From: Rubinisphaera italica
GTDB lineage: Bacteria > Planctomycetota > Planctomycetia > Planctomycetales > Planctomycetaceae
DNA: 64,000 nt
Direction: 5' to 3'
Assembly: GCF_007859715.1 (NCBI RefSeq)
Contig: NZ_SJPG01000001.1
Coordinates: 3,064,728-3,128,727 of the forward strand
Numbering within the stretch: position 1 is the first letter of the stretch; the number at the start of each line of letters is the position of its first letter. A model generated the notes under the pieces. That model was not told the origin of the DNA, searched no databases, and worked only from the letters and a program-made list of their open reading frames with translations. Positions 18,527 through 26,663 of the stretch are shown piece by piece. Position numbers and translations under genes: made by a program.

Positions 18527-19404
18527 TGACAACAGACACCGAAATGATAACTGCACGCGATATATCCGTGCTTGAATGCTTGGCGAGCTACTTCTTGATG
18601 AATCGTCGCCAGATTCAGGCGCTCTGTTACCCCAAAGATCACGACGGTCGCATTACGCGCCGCCGCCTGTCAGCGATGTGCCGCGACAAGTACGTCAAGA
18701 AATTGACAATGCAAGTCGTCAATCCCCGTGACGGCTCGCTTGCTCCGGTTTACCAATTGGCAAGTCGCGGCCGAACTTTTGTTGCGGAACATTTGAAAGA
18801 ACTGCGTGTGATGCTGAAACCGTTGGAAGTGCCGCAGCCGCAACACTTGTTTCACTATTTGTCCGTCACTGATACTCACATTCTGTTGGATCAAGCGATT
18901 CAAGTATGCGACGACGTGCGACTTGATGGCTGGTTCAACGAAGACGAAATCGTCAATTACGATGAGCCTGACCGATCGAAGCAATTTAAGTTGGAAACGT
19001 TGGTCGCCGAGTCGCCAAGAAGAACGCTCTGCCGACCGGACGCTGCGTTTCAATTGGAGTATCAACAGCATCGAGGTGTGTTTTATTTGGAACAGGATCG
19101 CGACAGTTACTGGCACGGCCAAGTCGCCAAACGAAAAACTCCAGGCTACGTGAAACTCGCAGAAGTGAATGGTCATCGCAAGCATTTTCCGGAGACGACC
19201 ATTGATCGCTTTACTGTGTTGTGCGTGACACCATCGAACAAACGACGGGATGCACTGCGTGAAGCGTTTCGCGGAATGGAAGGAAAAGAACGCTGGCGAT
19301 TTGCGAACTACGCTGACTTTGTAGATGAACCAGCCAGCTTTCTTCGCGGACCAGTTTGGTATCCGTGTGACGAAGGTGCGGAGCCCGTATCTCTGTTGAA
19401 ATAG
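18526..19404 (+). CDS. Replic_Relax-family protein (relaxase/replication initiator type), copy 1
   Basis: 292 residues. N-terminal winged helix (ITARDISVLECLASYFLMNRRQIQAL) followed by RRLSAM and a VYQLASRG turn, then a sheet with CRPDAAFQLEY and FYLEQDRD, which has the spacing of a PD-(D/E)xK nuclease core. This is the layout of Replic_Relax proteins found beside VirD4-like ATPases on mobile elements, thought to nick or open the transfer origin. The gene follows the ATPase directly (stop and start share one base) and ends the operon. A paralogue lies at 30371-31255. Confidence 0.7.
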   Translation: MTTDTEMITARDISVLECLASYFLMNRRQIQALCYPKDHDGRITRRRLSAMCRDKYVKKLTMQVVNPRDGSLAPVYQLASRGRTFVAEHLKELRVMLKPLEVPQPQHLFHYLSVTDTHILLDQAIQVCDDVRLDGWFNEDEIVNYDEPDRSKQFKLETLVAESPRRTLCRPDAAFQLEYQQHRGVFYLEQDRDSYWHGQVAKRKTPGYVKLAEVNGHRKHFPETTIDRFTVLCVTPSNKRRDALREAFRGMEGKERWRFANYADFVDEPASFLRGPVWYPCDEGAEPVSLLK

Positions 19405-19442
19405 GAATGAAATGAGGTCTCTGATTGCAAACATGGATAGCA

Positions 19443-19494
19443 TGTCCGGGGTCGTATATCCGGACAGTGTCCGGCGGGTGTCCACCCCCGGACA
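19443..19494 (+). terminator. tandem TGTCCGG/CCGGACA hairpins after the operon
   Basis: Hairpin 1: TGTCCGG (19443-19449) with CCGGACA (19460-19466). Hairpin 2: 19468-19494, a 12-bp stem with one bulged C (TGTCCGGcGGGTG with CACCCCCGGACA). A T-rich stretch (TGTGTTTTCTTTG) follows at about 19505-19520. They sit about 40-90 bases beyond the stop at 19404, as a strong terminator would; the repeated heptamer could also be a protein site. Confidence 0.55.
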
Positions 19495-19545
19495 CTCTGT
19501 CGATTGTGTGTTTTCTTTGTATGTTGTTTCCCCCTCCCAGCTTAC

Positions 19546-19586
19546 GGGTGCAAGGGGCTTGCCGTGCAACCCCTTGCCCCACCCGC
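19546..19586 (+). repeat. hairpin repeat copy B
   Basis: GGGTGCAAGGGGCTTGC folds back on CCCCTTGCCCCACCC. Same motif and same plus orientation as copy A at 8568-8632. The stretch from here to 19650, beside the integrase 5' half, has more GGCC/GCGAG-rich palindromes and no gene. Confidence 0.5.
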
Positions 19587-19648
19587 ATTCCGGCCTTCAC
19601 TGCTCGCATTCGCTCGCAGAGGCCAGACGCTCCGGCCTGACGGCCTTC

Positions 19649-20176
19649 GCTAATGCGAGCGAAGGAAAACACCATCAAACCGATCAACGCTCGGTCACGT
19701 AGCCCGCTGATTCTGTCAGTTGGAATGGAATCCAACAGCAGCGCCGCCTCATCGGGAAGCAGAACAGGCGTCTTTCCCATTCTGATGACGTGCTTCGGCC
19801 CTTTGACTGCGGCGGCTGGATTCATCGCAACGATGTGGCCTGTCACCAACCAATCAAACAGCATTCGTATTGCAGCCAAGTGCAGCTTCACGGTTGGAGC
19901 CGACGCCTCGGTACAAAGCTCCTCAATGTAGCACGCCACAAGAATCGGCTCGATCGCTGATAACGCAATCTCGCGGTGTTCGCACCATTCAAAGAACCGC
20001 CAAACGGCACGAGCATACGCTTCGCGTGTGTTGCGATTACGAATGGTTGCCGTAAAGAATTCGACAAACCGCCTCGCGGCATTGTCTCCAGCCTGAATCA
20101 CCACAAAAGGAATAGACCGATTTGACAACAACAGTTGACGATCGGTGCCGATGATGGCGGGATTGTTGTCTGGCAC
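19649..20176 (-). pseudogene. tyrosine integrase, detached N-terminal half
   Basis: 176 codons carrying the SAM-like core-binding domain (ARRFVEFFTATIRNRNTREAY, AVWRFFEWCEHREIAL, PTVKLHLAAIRMLFDWLV) and the start of the catalytic domain (GLRDRALIGLMVFSFARIS). Homology stops at the AGC codon at 19651-19649; the open frame runs on to 19211 through unrelated sequence antisense to the previous gene. The break lies in a perfect 8-6-8 palindrome, CCTTCGCT (19644-19651) and AGCGAAGG (19658-19665), resembling a tyrosine recombinase core site. The other half is at 8633-9085. Confidence 0.8.
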
Positions 20177-20203
20177 GCGTGGACTTGGTTGACGACTATA
20201 ACC

Positions 20204-20227
20204 ATATCATAAAGGACATTATGATAT
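20204..20227. promoter_or_regulatory. perfect ATATCATA/TATGATAT operator upstream of the integrase 5' half
   Basis: Two 8-base arms with an 8-base spacer, 28 bases before the integrase start on the minus strand. AT-rich in a GC-richer neighbourhood; likely integrase operator or promoter site. Confidence 0.45.
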
Positions 20228-20325
20228 ACATTGACGTCGTTCCGAAACGGTTTGTCGTGGAAGTGCGAAAACACGGCGACACAATCAGGACTCGAAACAA
20301 CTTCGCGGCTGAAGATCAATTCCGA

Positions 20326-21555
20326 TCAATTGTACTTGGCGACAACTCCAGAGAGTGGAAAGTGAATCCACTTTGATTGAACAGTCTCCCCGGCTGATGT
20401 CAGCAATTCGCTGTAAGCAGTTAGCTGCCCTGCAAACTGTCCGGCCTTTGCTTCGCAGTGTTCACGGCGTATGGGAGCACTCTTGTGGTCGATGACGACG
20501 ACTTCTCCAGTCGGGAGTTGAAGCACGAGGTCAATAGCACCGCTCCAGTCACCACCAGCGGCTCGACTTCCGCTGGCTGTCATTTCGACGTGCCATAGGG
20601 CGTTTGGATATTGAGCGTCTACCCACTGGCGGAATCGTTCCCCTGACGAAACAAGAACGGATGGTGAAAGAACGCCGGTCACTGAAAAGGCCGCAAGGCA
20701 ACGCTCTGCCACTCGTTCTTTGGCGGCATCGTCCAACGACCGAATCGACGGAAGTGCGGCGAGATAGCTGTGTACGGCATCTCCAATGGCTGCGTACTGA
20801 CTCTCATCGGCTCCTGATGGAAAGTGCGATGAACCAGCGAGTTCCTCGGTCTGAAATGTGGCGGTCTCTGATTCGGTAGATGCTTGACTGGGAGAATGGA
20901 AACGTGGCGACAAATCTGACGGTTGAAGATCCCCTATCAGTGAGAGCCATCGCTCTTGTTGTAATGCCGGAATTCGGCAATCGTCAATCATGTCGGCATT
21001 CAAACGGCGCAGTACAAGCGTGGTGTCGATTCCATCCAGTCCATGCTCCCCTTCTTCAAGGTTGCTATCGAGCAGGGAATTGACTTCCGGAAGTCGATCA
21101 AGCCACGCTGACTTTCCCGCACGATGTGCAAATACAAGTTTGTGCTTGGCCCGCGTGCAACCAACATAAAGAAGTCGCAGGTTCTCATCCGTTTCCCGTA
21201 CGGTGCGTTCTTGTCCTTCACGAGAAACGAGAGCGTCATCTTCAAGACCGCTTCCCTTGCGTAATCCGCCAAACGGACCATCCGTCTTCCCAAATGGCCA
21301 TGTCCATGATCGCAAGATACGTCCATCCAATGGTCCAGCGTCGCTCTGTCCGCCACCCGTTACGACGGGCGACCACATATCGGCTGAGCGATCGGAATTC
21401 AATCCGCTGAGGACAACGACCGGCCATTCAAGCCCTTTGGCCGAATGGTACGTCATCAAGGTCACGGCATCGTGACCTTGGGGCGGGTATCGGATATCGA
21501 GTTCTTCGCTGGCGAGTTGCTCAAGGTGAAGAATCAACCCGCTCAACGTTGCCGC
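20326..21555 (-). pseudogene. AddA/UvrD-type helicase-nuclease, 3' remnant
   Basis: About 410 codons matching only the C-terminal half of an AddA/RecB-like protein: helicase motif V (VTLMTYHSAKGLEWPVV), motif VI (ENLRLLYVGCTRAKHKL), then a C-terminal PD-(D/E)xK nuclease with GAIDLVLQLPTGEVVVIDHKS and GQLTAYSELL. The Walker A half is absent, so it cannot be an active helicase. The first recognisable residues (ATLSGLILHLEQL) follow directly on a fragment of another gene (see 21521-21658), so a deletion has joined the two. Confidence 0.75.
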
Positions 21556-21658
21556 ATGCCTTGATGCGCACGGCTTCAAACGGATCGTCCGCGCCCGTCT
21601 CGTCCATAATGGCGACAACGTGTTCGTGAAGTTCCGATCTTCGGTGCCTCGGCGGCAT
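21521..21658 (-). pseudogene. fragment resembling the N-terminus of an ImmA/IrrE-type protein
   Basis: 45 codons starting MPPRHRRSELHEH at the ATG at 21658, 5 bases after the XRE gene stop. DDPFEAVRIKA resembles the first helix of ImmA/IrrE metallopeptidases, which usually follow an XRE repressor. The frame loses meaning after KA and stops at 21521 within the helicase remnant. Identification is weak and relies on context. Confidence 0.35.
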
Positions 21659-21662
21659 CGTG

Positions 21663-22067
21663 CTACCTTTTGGTTGTGCGTTTTAGTGTCCGGTACAGGT
21701 CATCCCAGTCATCCATCGTTTTCGGCTGTCCACCTCGGAATCGCATCGTGGCCAGATCGCCGATCTCGTCCTTTCTGAGTGGCCGACCAGCCTTCTTCAT
21801 CCAGTCGCAGAATTCCTTCAGTGACTTGCTCACCTCGACTTTCTGATCGTTGACCTGCACGGACGGCAGATTGAGAAGGTCGGCCAGCGTGGTTCGCAAC
21901 GGATTCACCAGTTTCATCAGCGTATCCGCCGACGGTTTCTTCACTCCTTCATCATCGTGTTCCAATTCCCAGAGATACGTTTTTGAAAGCCCCGACTCGT
22001 CGGAAAGCTGCTCCAACGTCAGACCAGCTTCTTTTCGAGCCTGCTGAAGTCGCTCAGCAAGTGACAT
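21663..22067 (-). CDS. XRE-family transcriptional regulator
   Basis: 134 residues from MSLAERL at 22067, chosen because GAGGAG lies 7 bases upstream; an extension to 22115 is possible. The helix-turn-helix is LTLEQLSDESGLSKTYLWEL. The C-terminal part (LKEFCDWMKKAGRPLRKDEI) is not a standard sensor domain. In ImmA/IrrE pairs the peptidase cleaves such a repressor to switch on element transfer; here the downstream partner is only a fragment, so the repressor may be permanently on. It faces divergently to the gene at 22286, with palindromes between. Confidence 0.75.
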   Translation of the reverse strand: MSLAERLQQARKEAGLTLEQLSDESGLSKTYLWELEHDDEGVKKPSADTLMKLVNPLRTTLADLLNLPSVQVNDQKVEVSKSLKEFCDWMKKAGRPLRKDEIGDLATMRFRGGQPKTMDDWDDLYRTLKRTTKR

Positions 22068-22143
22068 GACAGACTCCTCGTCGTGGTAATCGCCTTGGTT
22101 TTCGGGTTTCGCCATCACCTCAGTCTACCAATCCCGATTCGTC

Positions 22144-22208
22144 TTGACAAGATTCCCGTTCGCTAGGGTTGAACTTCCTTGCCTAGTCGTTATATTCGTT
22201 ACAACGAA
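22144..22208. promoter_or_regulatory. divergent promoter region with XRE-type operators
   Basis: TTGACA at 22144-22149; an interrupted palindrome TTCGTT-AC-AACGAA at 22195-22208; and GTTC...GAAC around 22158-22174. Probable binding sites for the XRE protein controlling itself and the plus-strand genes. Confidence 0.4.
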
Positions 22209-22285
22209 CTACTCGGTCGTCATCGGCGAATCTTGTGATTGCCGGTCCCTGACGACCAACCAGCACGGTGAAAGAGGAAAGAACG

Positions 22286-22519
22286 ATGGCAAAAAAGGAT
22301 TATCACGTCGTGCCACAAGGCGAGGGCTGGGCTGTCAAACGCGAAGGAGCCGATCGGGCTTCGTCACTACACGAAACGCAACGCGATGCGATTCAGGACG
22401 GCAAGCGTCTGGCCCAGACCAAGAAAACTGAACTCGTCATCCACCGCCCCAACGGCCAGATTCGCGACTCCGACAGCTATGGAAACGATCCTGTTCCTCC
22501 GAAAGATACAAAACACTGA
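22286..22519 (+). CDS. DUF2188-like small protein
   Basis: 77 residues starting MAKKDYHVVPQ, with GAGGAAAG before the ATG. The pattern YHVVPQGEGWAVKREGADRAS, then helix RDAIQDGKRLAQTKK, then ELVIHRPNGQIRDSDSYGNDP is typical of DUF2188, a small alpha-beta fold of unknown function often found near mobile and defence genes. First gene on the plus strand facing the XRE regulator. Confidence 0.75.
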   Translation: MAKKDYHVVPQGEGWAVKREGADRASSLHETQRDAIQDGKRLAQTKKTELVIHRPNGQIRDSDSYGNDPVPPKDTKH

Positions 22520-22734
22520 TGGTCCCGTTCTGGTGGAGCATCGTTGTTGGCAGCGGTCTCATTGCTTGCCCAGTGGGATGGACTTTCCTTGACACAGAAC
22601 AGCCCGGAGAAGACGCAGTCGTTTTGCCAACAGCCTCACTCCGCTATTATGAAGACCTAACAGGAGAACAACATGACCGGTACGACATCAACCAGTGGCT
22701 CGAACGTGCTCTCAACCATCGTAGGTTGGTGTGA
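22519..22734 (+). CDS. possible small membrane protein overlapping the ATPase start
   Basis: 71 residues. Start shares one base with the stop of the previous gene. An N-terminal hydrophobic stretch (WSIVVGSGLIACPVGW) could be a membrane segment. The last 60 bases overlap the following AAA gene, which has its own good AGGAG site, so this frame is uncertain. Confidence 0.3.
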   Translation: MVPFWWSIVVGSGLIACPVGWTFLDTEQPGEDAVVLPTASLRYYEDLTGEQHDRYDINQWLERALNHRRLV

Positions 22735-25318
22735 GGAACTGCCGGGCTGGCAGCGAGACGCATTGCGAAGGATCGTCGAATGTGGGGAAATCACGGCGAC
22801 GGATGTAGACGAATTGACTGCTCTTTGTCGAAGCGCCAACGATTTGGAAGAAGGAGACGTTCCAACATTACAACCACTCACGACAGAACACGTTCCCGCT
22901 GGTGCCGCAATCGGGGAAAAGCTGGCGTTATGCTCGGTTGCCGACGCTGAAAATGTCAACGCGATTGGCGAGAAGCAGGAATTGAGTTTTGCGCCTACAG
23001 GGCTGACTGTGGTCTTCGGATACAACGGCTCAGGTAAGAGCGGATACGGACGCATCCTGCGTCGAGCCTGTCGCGCCCGGAGTAAAGGCAAGTCGATTCT
23101 TCCCAACGTAATGTCAACCAACTCGGGCACACCGGCCAGTGCGGTAATTACATACGCCCTTGAAGATGTCGAGCAGCCGCCGGAGCAATGGGTTGACGGC
23201 CAGCATTCAATTGAGTGTCTCGGCTCCGTCAGTTTTTTCGATTCCGAATGTGCTGCCGTACACGTTCGAGAACGAAACGACATCGCGTTCACACCGTTCG
23301 GACTTGACGTACTGCCAAAGCTGGGTGCTGCCTGCAAAGAGGTTCAGAAGCGACTTGATGCTGAGAAAAAGAAACTCGATGCGATTCAGCCAAAGTTCCT
23401 GAAATCTACGTTTGCGACCGGGCAAACTACGGTTGGTAAACTGCTCAGTTCGCTGCGACATGACTCTGACATTGATGCACTCGAATCGACAGTATCATTG
23501 AACGACGAGGAAATGCAGCGCCTGAAGGATATTCCAAGTCACCTTGCGAACGATCCAAAAAAGAACGCATTGGAACTTCGGTCACGGGCACGTCGAATCT
23601 CGACTCTCCGCGAGAAGCTAAACGTGGCGATCGCACTATCGAAACCGCAAGCGATTCAAAACTTAAAGGGATTGGTCAGTGACGCCGAACAAAAGTCCAA
23701 AGCTGCCGAAGCCGCCGCCAGAGTGAGTTTTGGAAGTGATCCACTACCTGAAATCGGCGAGCCGGTTTGGCGAGAACTTTGGGAAGCAGCCCGTCGCTAT
23801 TCCGCGATCGCCTATGTCGATCGCGACTTTCCGGACGTCGATGAAGACGATTCTGTTTGTTTATTGTGCCAACAGACACTGGGCGACGATGCAAAAGACC
23901 GCTTGCGTCGGTTTGAAGATTTCGTATCTGACGACACGGCAAAAAGAGCAGCAAATGCGAAAAAGGTCTTGAACGAATCTCTCGCAAAACTCGATGCCCT
24001 CGGCCTGCAGGAGGAAGAGTTGCGGGAACTATTGGTTGATCTTGGAGTGGCCAATGCCGACATGTTGAAGCGTGTAAGATGCACGTTAGCGGCGCTGCTC
24101 ACCCATCACCGGACGATTAAACGTGCGAGAGAGTCCGGCGACTGGAGTTTCGCCCTTCCTTCAGAAATTGATGAAGTCGGCGATGACCTCCAGACGCTCA
24201 TCCAGTCACTCGCAGTACAAGCCACTGAAATTGAGAAGTCCGCTGATGTCGAAGAACGCAAGAAACTCGAAGCAGAATTCGCTGAGTTGAAAGCAAGGGA
24301 ATGGATGGCCACGGTTTTCGGAGACGTTAAAGAGCATGTCGCCCGGCTTGCCGAAGTCAAGAAACTCAAGAACTGCGTCAATCAGACGCGTACCAACAAG
24401 ATCACGGCAAAGAGTAAGGAACTGGCAAAGGAACACGTCACTGACCAGTTGAGAGATGCCTTCGCGACTGAAATTAAGAAGATGCAACAGGGTGTCCGTA
24501 GACTCAACGTCGAGTTGGCAGCGGCGGCTGGTGAATTCGGTTCTTCGTACTACCGAGTGCAGCTTGTACGAGCCCACGATGCGGATATTGCCTCGGTCGT
24601 TTCGGAGGGTGAGCATCGCTGTATTGCATTAGCTGGGTTCTTGTCCGAGTTGGCAACTGAGCATAGCCAGTCTGGAATCGTGTTTGACGATCCTGTTACA
24701 TCACTCGACCATCATTGGCGCGAATGCTTCGCTCGGCGCCTTGTCGAAGAGGCCACCGCCCGACAGGTGATCGTCTTCACACACGATATCGTCTTCCTGC
24801 ACGATTTGCTTTCTGGGGCAAATCAGGAAGGCGTGCCGATCGCACTTCGACGTGTCGTGGCGAAACGTGACGAGTGTGGTTTTGTCGGCGCTGGATTACC
24901 GTGGATTGCTCAAAAGACGTCCGCTCGAATCGTCGAACTTGAGAAGCGAGCAAGGGCAACGCGAAACGATTTCGATGACCACAACGACGACGTCTACGAT
25001 AGAGCAATTTGTGAGGTCTACAGCGACCTGAGAGCAACGGTGGAACGTGCGGTTGAGCAGCATTTCTTTTGTGGCATTATTACTCGACATCAAGATTACA
25101 TCAGTCTGAGCAATCTAAAAAAGGTCACGGCTGTGACTATTGGACACTGTGAACGACTTCAGAAGTTATTCAAGCGTTGCTGCGACATCACCCTGGCTCA
25201 TGATCGTTCTTCACTTCGAGGCTTCGGCGTGCCTTCGCCTGACGATGCACTGGACGATATCAAGGAATTGCAAGAGATTGTCAACGACATGAAAGACAAG
25301 CAAAAGGCAATCGCATAA
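22673..25318 (+). CDS. AAA_13/RloC-like ATPase with zinc hook and C-terminal HEPN nuclease motif
   Basis: 881 residues, AGGAG 6 bases before the ATG. Walker A GYNGSGKS at 116-123; long coiled coils on both sides of a Rad50-type zinc hook CLLC (396-399); Walker B VFDDPVTSLD (Asp672-673) and a following IVFTHDIVFLHDL switch region. Near the C-terminus RAVEQH (Arg792 to His797) is an Rx4H HEPN ribonuclease motif. PrrC and RloC, which cut tRNA anticodons during phage infection, share this ABC-ATPase plus HEPN plan, and RloC has the zinc hook. A phage-triggered or DNA-damage-triggered RNase is the best inference. No type I restriction genes accompany it; the methylase-like gene at 26664 lacks its catalytic motif. 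Confidence 0.75.
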   Translation: MTGTTSTSGSNVLSTIVGWCEELPGWQRDALRRIVECGEITATDVDELTALCRSANDLEEGDVPTLQPLTTEHVPAGAAIGEKLALCSVADAENVNAIGEKQELSFAPTGLTVVFGYNGSGKSGYGRILRRACRARSKGKSILPNVMSTNSGTPASAVITYALEDVEQPPEQWVDGQHSIECLGSVSFFDSECAAVHVRERNDIAFTPFGLDVLPKLGAACKEVQKRLDAEKKKLDAIQPKFLKSTFATGQTTVGKLLSSLRHDSDIDALESTVSLNDEEMQRLKDIPSHLANDPKKNALELRSRARRISTLREKLNVAIALSKPQAIQNLKGLVSDAEQKSKAAEAAARVSFGSDPLPEIGEPVWRELWEAARRYSAIAYVDRDFPDVDEDDSVCLLCQQTLGDDAKDRLRRFEDFVSDDTAKRAANAKKVLNESLAKLDALGLQEEELRELLVDLGVANADMLKRVRCTLAALLTHHRTIKRARESGDWSFALPSEIDEVGDDLQTLIQSLAVQATEIEKSADVEERKKLEAEFAELKAREWMATVFGDVKEHVARLAEVKKLKNCVNQTRTNKITAKSKELAKEHVTDQLRDAFATEIKKMQQGVRRLNVELAAAAGEFGSSYYRVQLVRAHDADIASVVSEGEHRCIALAGFLSELATEHSQSGIVFDDPVTSLDHHWRECFARRLVEEATARQVIVFTHDIVFLHDLLSGANQEGVPIALRRVVAKRDECGFVGAGLPWIAQKTSARIVELEKRARATRNDFDDHNDDVYDRAICEVYSDLRATVERAVEQHFFCGIITRHQDYISLSNLKKVTAVTIGHCERLQKLFKRCCDITLAHDRSSLRGFGVPSPDDALDDIKELQEIVNDMKDKQKAIA

Positions 25319-25330
25319 CTTGTCAAACAA

Positions 25331-25377
25331 AAAAGCCCTGCATCCGTGGATGCAGAGCGATGCCTGAGCTTCAGGCA
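25331..25377 (-). terminator. terminator pair between convergent genes
   Basis: CTGCATCC-GT-GGATGCAG (25338-25355) is followed on the minus strand by GGGCTTTTTTG, a classic intrinsic terminator for the minus-strand cluster. A second hairpin TGCCTGA-GCT-TCAGGCA (25361-25377) overlaps the stop of the 25371 gene. Confidence 0.75.
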
Positions 25378-25742
25378 CAGTGGCCACAGCGGCCATGTTC
25401 TTCAGTGGTTTGGATCACGGCAGTTACGGGGCAAGACCATTCGTTGTTGTCGTCTTCGCCATTGAGGGTGGCGAGGATGAATTGCAACGCTTTGTCGTAG
25501 TCGGACCAGCCGAACGTGATGGACTCCAATTGACGAAATTCAGCTTTCGTTTGACCGAAGCAGCAAACAGCGAATTCCTGAGCACCATCGGGCGAAGTTG
25601 AGTCGTTCAACCAAACGTAGCGCGGATGACCGGCGACAGTGAACGCCGTGCAGCAACACCATGTCACTTCGGTCAGCTTGCGGGCGAGTTCTTCCGCCGA
25701 AGCAATTTCCGCGACACACCAGACTCGATCGGAGTGCAACAT
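25371..25742 (-). CDS. hypothetical Cys-rich element protein
   Basis: 123 residues starting MLHSDRVWCVAEI. Predicted alpha-beta protein with WCCCTAF, FAVCCFG and a C-terminal CGHC that could bind metal. No family recognised. It is the last of three tightly packed minus-strand genes: its ATG overlaps the stop of 25742-26008. Confidence 0.55.
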   Translation of the reverse strand: MLHSDRVWCVAEIASAEELARKLTEVTWCCCTAFTVAGHPRYVWLNDSTSPDGAQEFAVCCFGQTKAEFRQLESITFGWSDYDKALQFILATLNGEDDNNEWSCPVTAVIQTTEEHGRCGHCA

Positions 25743-26008
25743 CAGTCACCTCCTTTCGTCGCTGACTGGCGTCTTTCGCGACGCTTGCGGATGTCGTCCA
25801 CTTTGTTCGCCACGGCAAGGCACGTGAATGTTGCGATCGTCTTGTGCCAATTCTTGCCGAGTGACTCGTCACCGATCGTGACTGGCGGAAATCCACCTTT
25901 GCGAATCCATTCGTACAACGCATCGGCCAGTTCCTTCGCCTCGTCCCACTTCTTGTGACGCAGGGCATCGAGCATGTCGATCCATGTTTGTTGAGAGTCC
26001 ATGTTCAT
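25742..26008 (-). CDS. hypothetical helical element protein
   Basis: 88 residues starting MNMDSQQTWIDML. Helical: HKKWDEAKELADALYEWI, then a GGFPPVTIG turn and a basic C-terminus (DIRKRRERRQSATKGG). No domain recognised. Overlaps its neighbours by a few bases on both sides, so it is part of a coupled three-gene unit. Confidence 0.6.
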   Translation of the reverse strand: MNMDSQQTWIDMLDALRHKKWDEAKELADALYEWIRKGGFPPVTIGDESLGKNWHKTIATFTCLAVANKVDDIRKRRERRQSATKGGD

Positions 26009-26205
26009 AGCTCCTCTTCTGACTCAAGTTCGGCCATGACTTCCGGCCAATACTTGATTCCGCCGTCATTGAAGTAGTCAATCTCAACGTGAATCGACTC
26101 ACCGCAGTCAGTACATTCCGCATCTAGCGAAACATCGTCTGCGTCTGTAATTTCCAATTGCCCACCGCACCGTTGGCAAGCACCATCTTCCAAATCAACC
26201 AGCAT
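26005..26205 (-). CDS. small zinc-ribbon protein
   Basis: 66 residues starting MLVDLEDGACQRCGG. Two CxxC knuckles, CQRC and CTDC, about 20 residues apart give a zinc ribbon; the rest is acidic. First gene of the three-gene unit, overlapping the next by 4 bases. Function unknown. Confidence 0.65.
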   Translation of the reverse strand: MLVDLEDGACQRCGGQLEITDADDVSLDAECTDCGESIHVEIDYFNDGGIKYWPEVMAELESEEEL

Positions 26206-26432
26206 CGTTGTCTCCCGTCTCTGAAAAGATCAAACCGACCAAAGCGGCTCAGACATTTAATCCCTGCCGACCATCGGCAGAGCGGGAGCAAGATTGCCCG
26301 CGAAGCCGGCAACGCGCAAGCAAAAGGCCGTCGGAACGGCCTGAAGGCGATTCGCCTCAAGGGAAACGATCAATTGTTGTTCGTGATCATAGATGAGAGG
26401 CACTGATAGAATTGACGGTTGCGTCTACAGGC
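26206..26432. other. intergenic region with hairpins
   Basis: CTGCCGA-CCA-TCGGCAG (26264-26280) is a perfect stem; GGCCGTCGGAACGGCC near 26326-26341 forms another. No gene. Likely 3' or 5' untranslated structure of the minus-strand genes. Confidence 0.35.
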
Positions 26433-26657
26433 TTATTCGTCTTCAAGACCGAGATATACGATTGACCGAGCTTTCTGGGCAAGCATCTCCCGTTCGCGAT
26501 CCGTGACAACTCGACCGCTGAGAACATCATTCACGGCGTCAACGAAGTTCATACGTGTTTCTCGAACCCGCCGAGCGGCTTGTCTGGCGAATGAGAAGTA
26601 CTCACCGAGTTTCAGAGTTTCAAAGGGCCAGTCGTCTAGTTTGTCATCGAGCGTCAT
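26433..26657 (-). CDS. small hypothetical element protein
   Basis: 74 residues starting MTLDDKLDDWPFETLKLG. Helical with a positively charged stretch (FARQAARRVRETRMNF) and TDREREMLAQKARSIVYL. No domain recognised. It lies 6 bases downstream of the methylase-like gene stop and is probably cotranscribed with it. Confidence 0.55.
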   Translation of the reverse strand: MTLDDKLDDWPFETLKLGEYFSFARQAARRVRETRMNFVDAVNDVLSGRVVTDREREMLAQKARSIVYLGLEDE

Positions 26658-26663
26658 CGTCGG

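Noticed and set aside
19211..19648. C-terminal 145 residues of the integrase N-half open frame
   Set aside because: No integrase homology after FARIS; it runs antisense through the end of the Replic_Relax gene and through hairpin repeats.
20179..20376. Plus-strand ORF of 65 residues with MIYIDVVPKRFVVEVRKHGD
   Set aside because: It overlaps the integrase operator palindrome and the end of the helicase remnant, and lacks a ribosome binding site.
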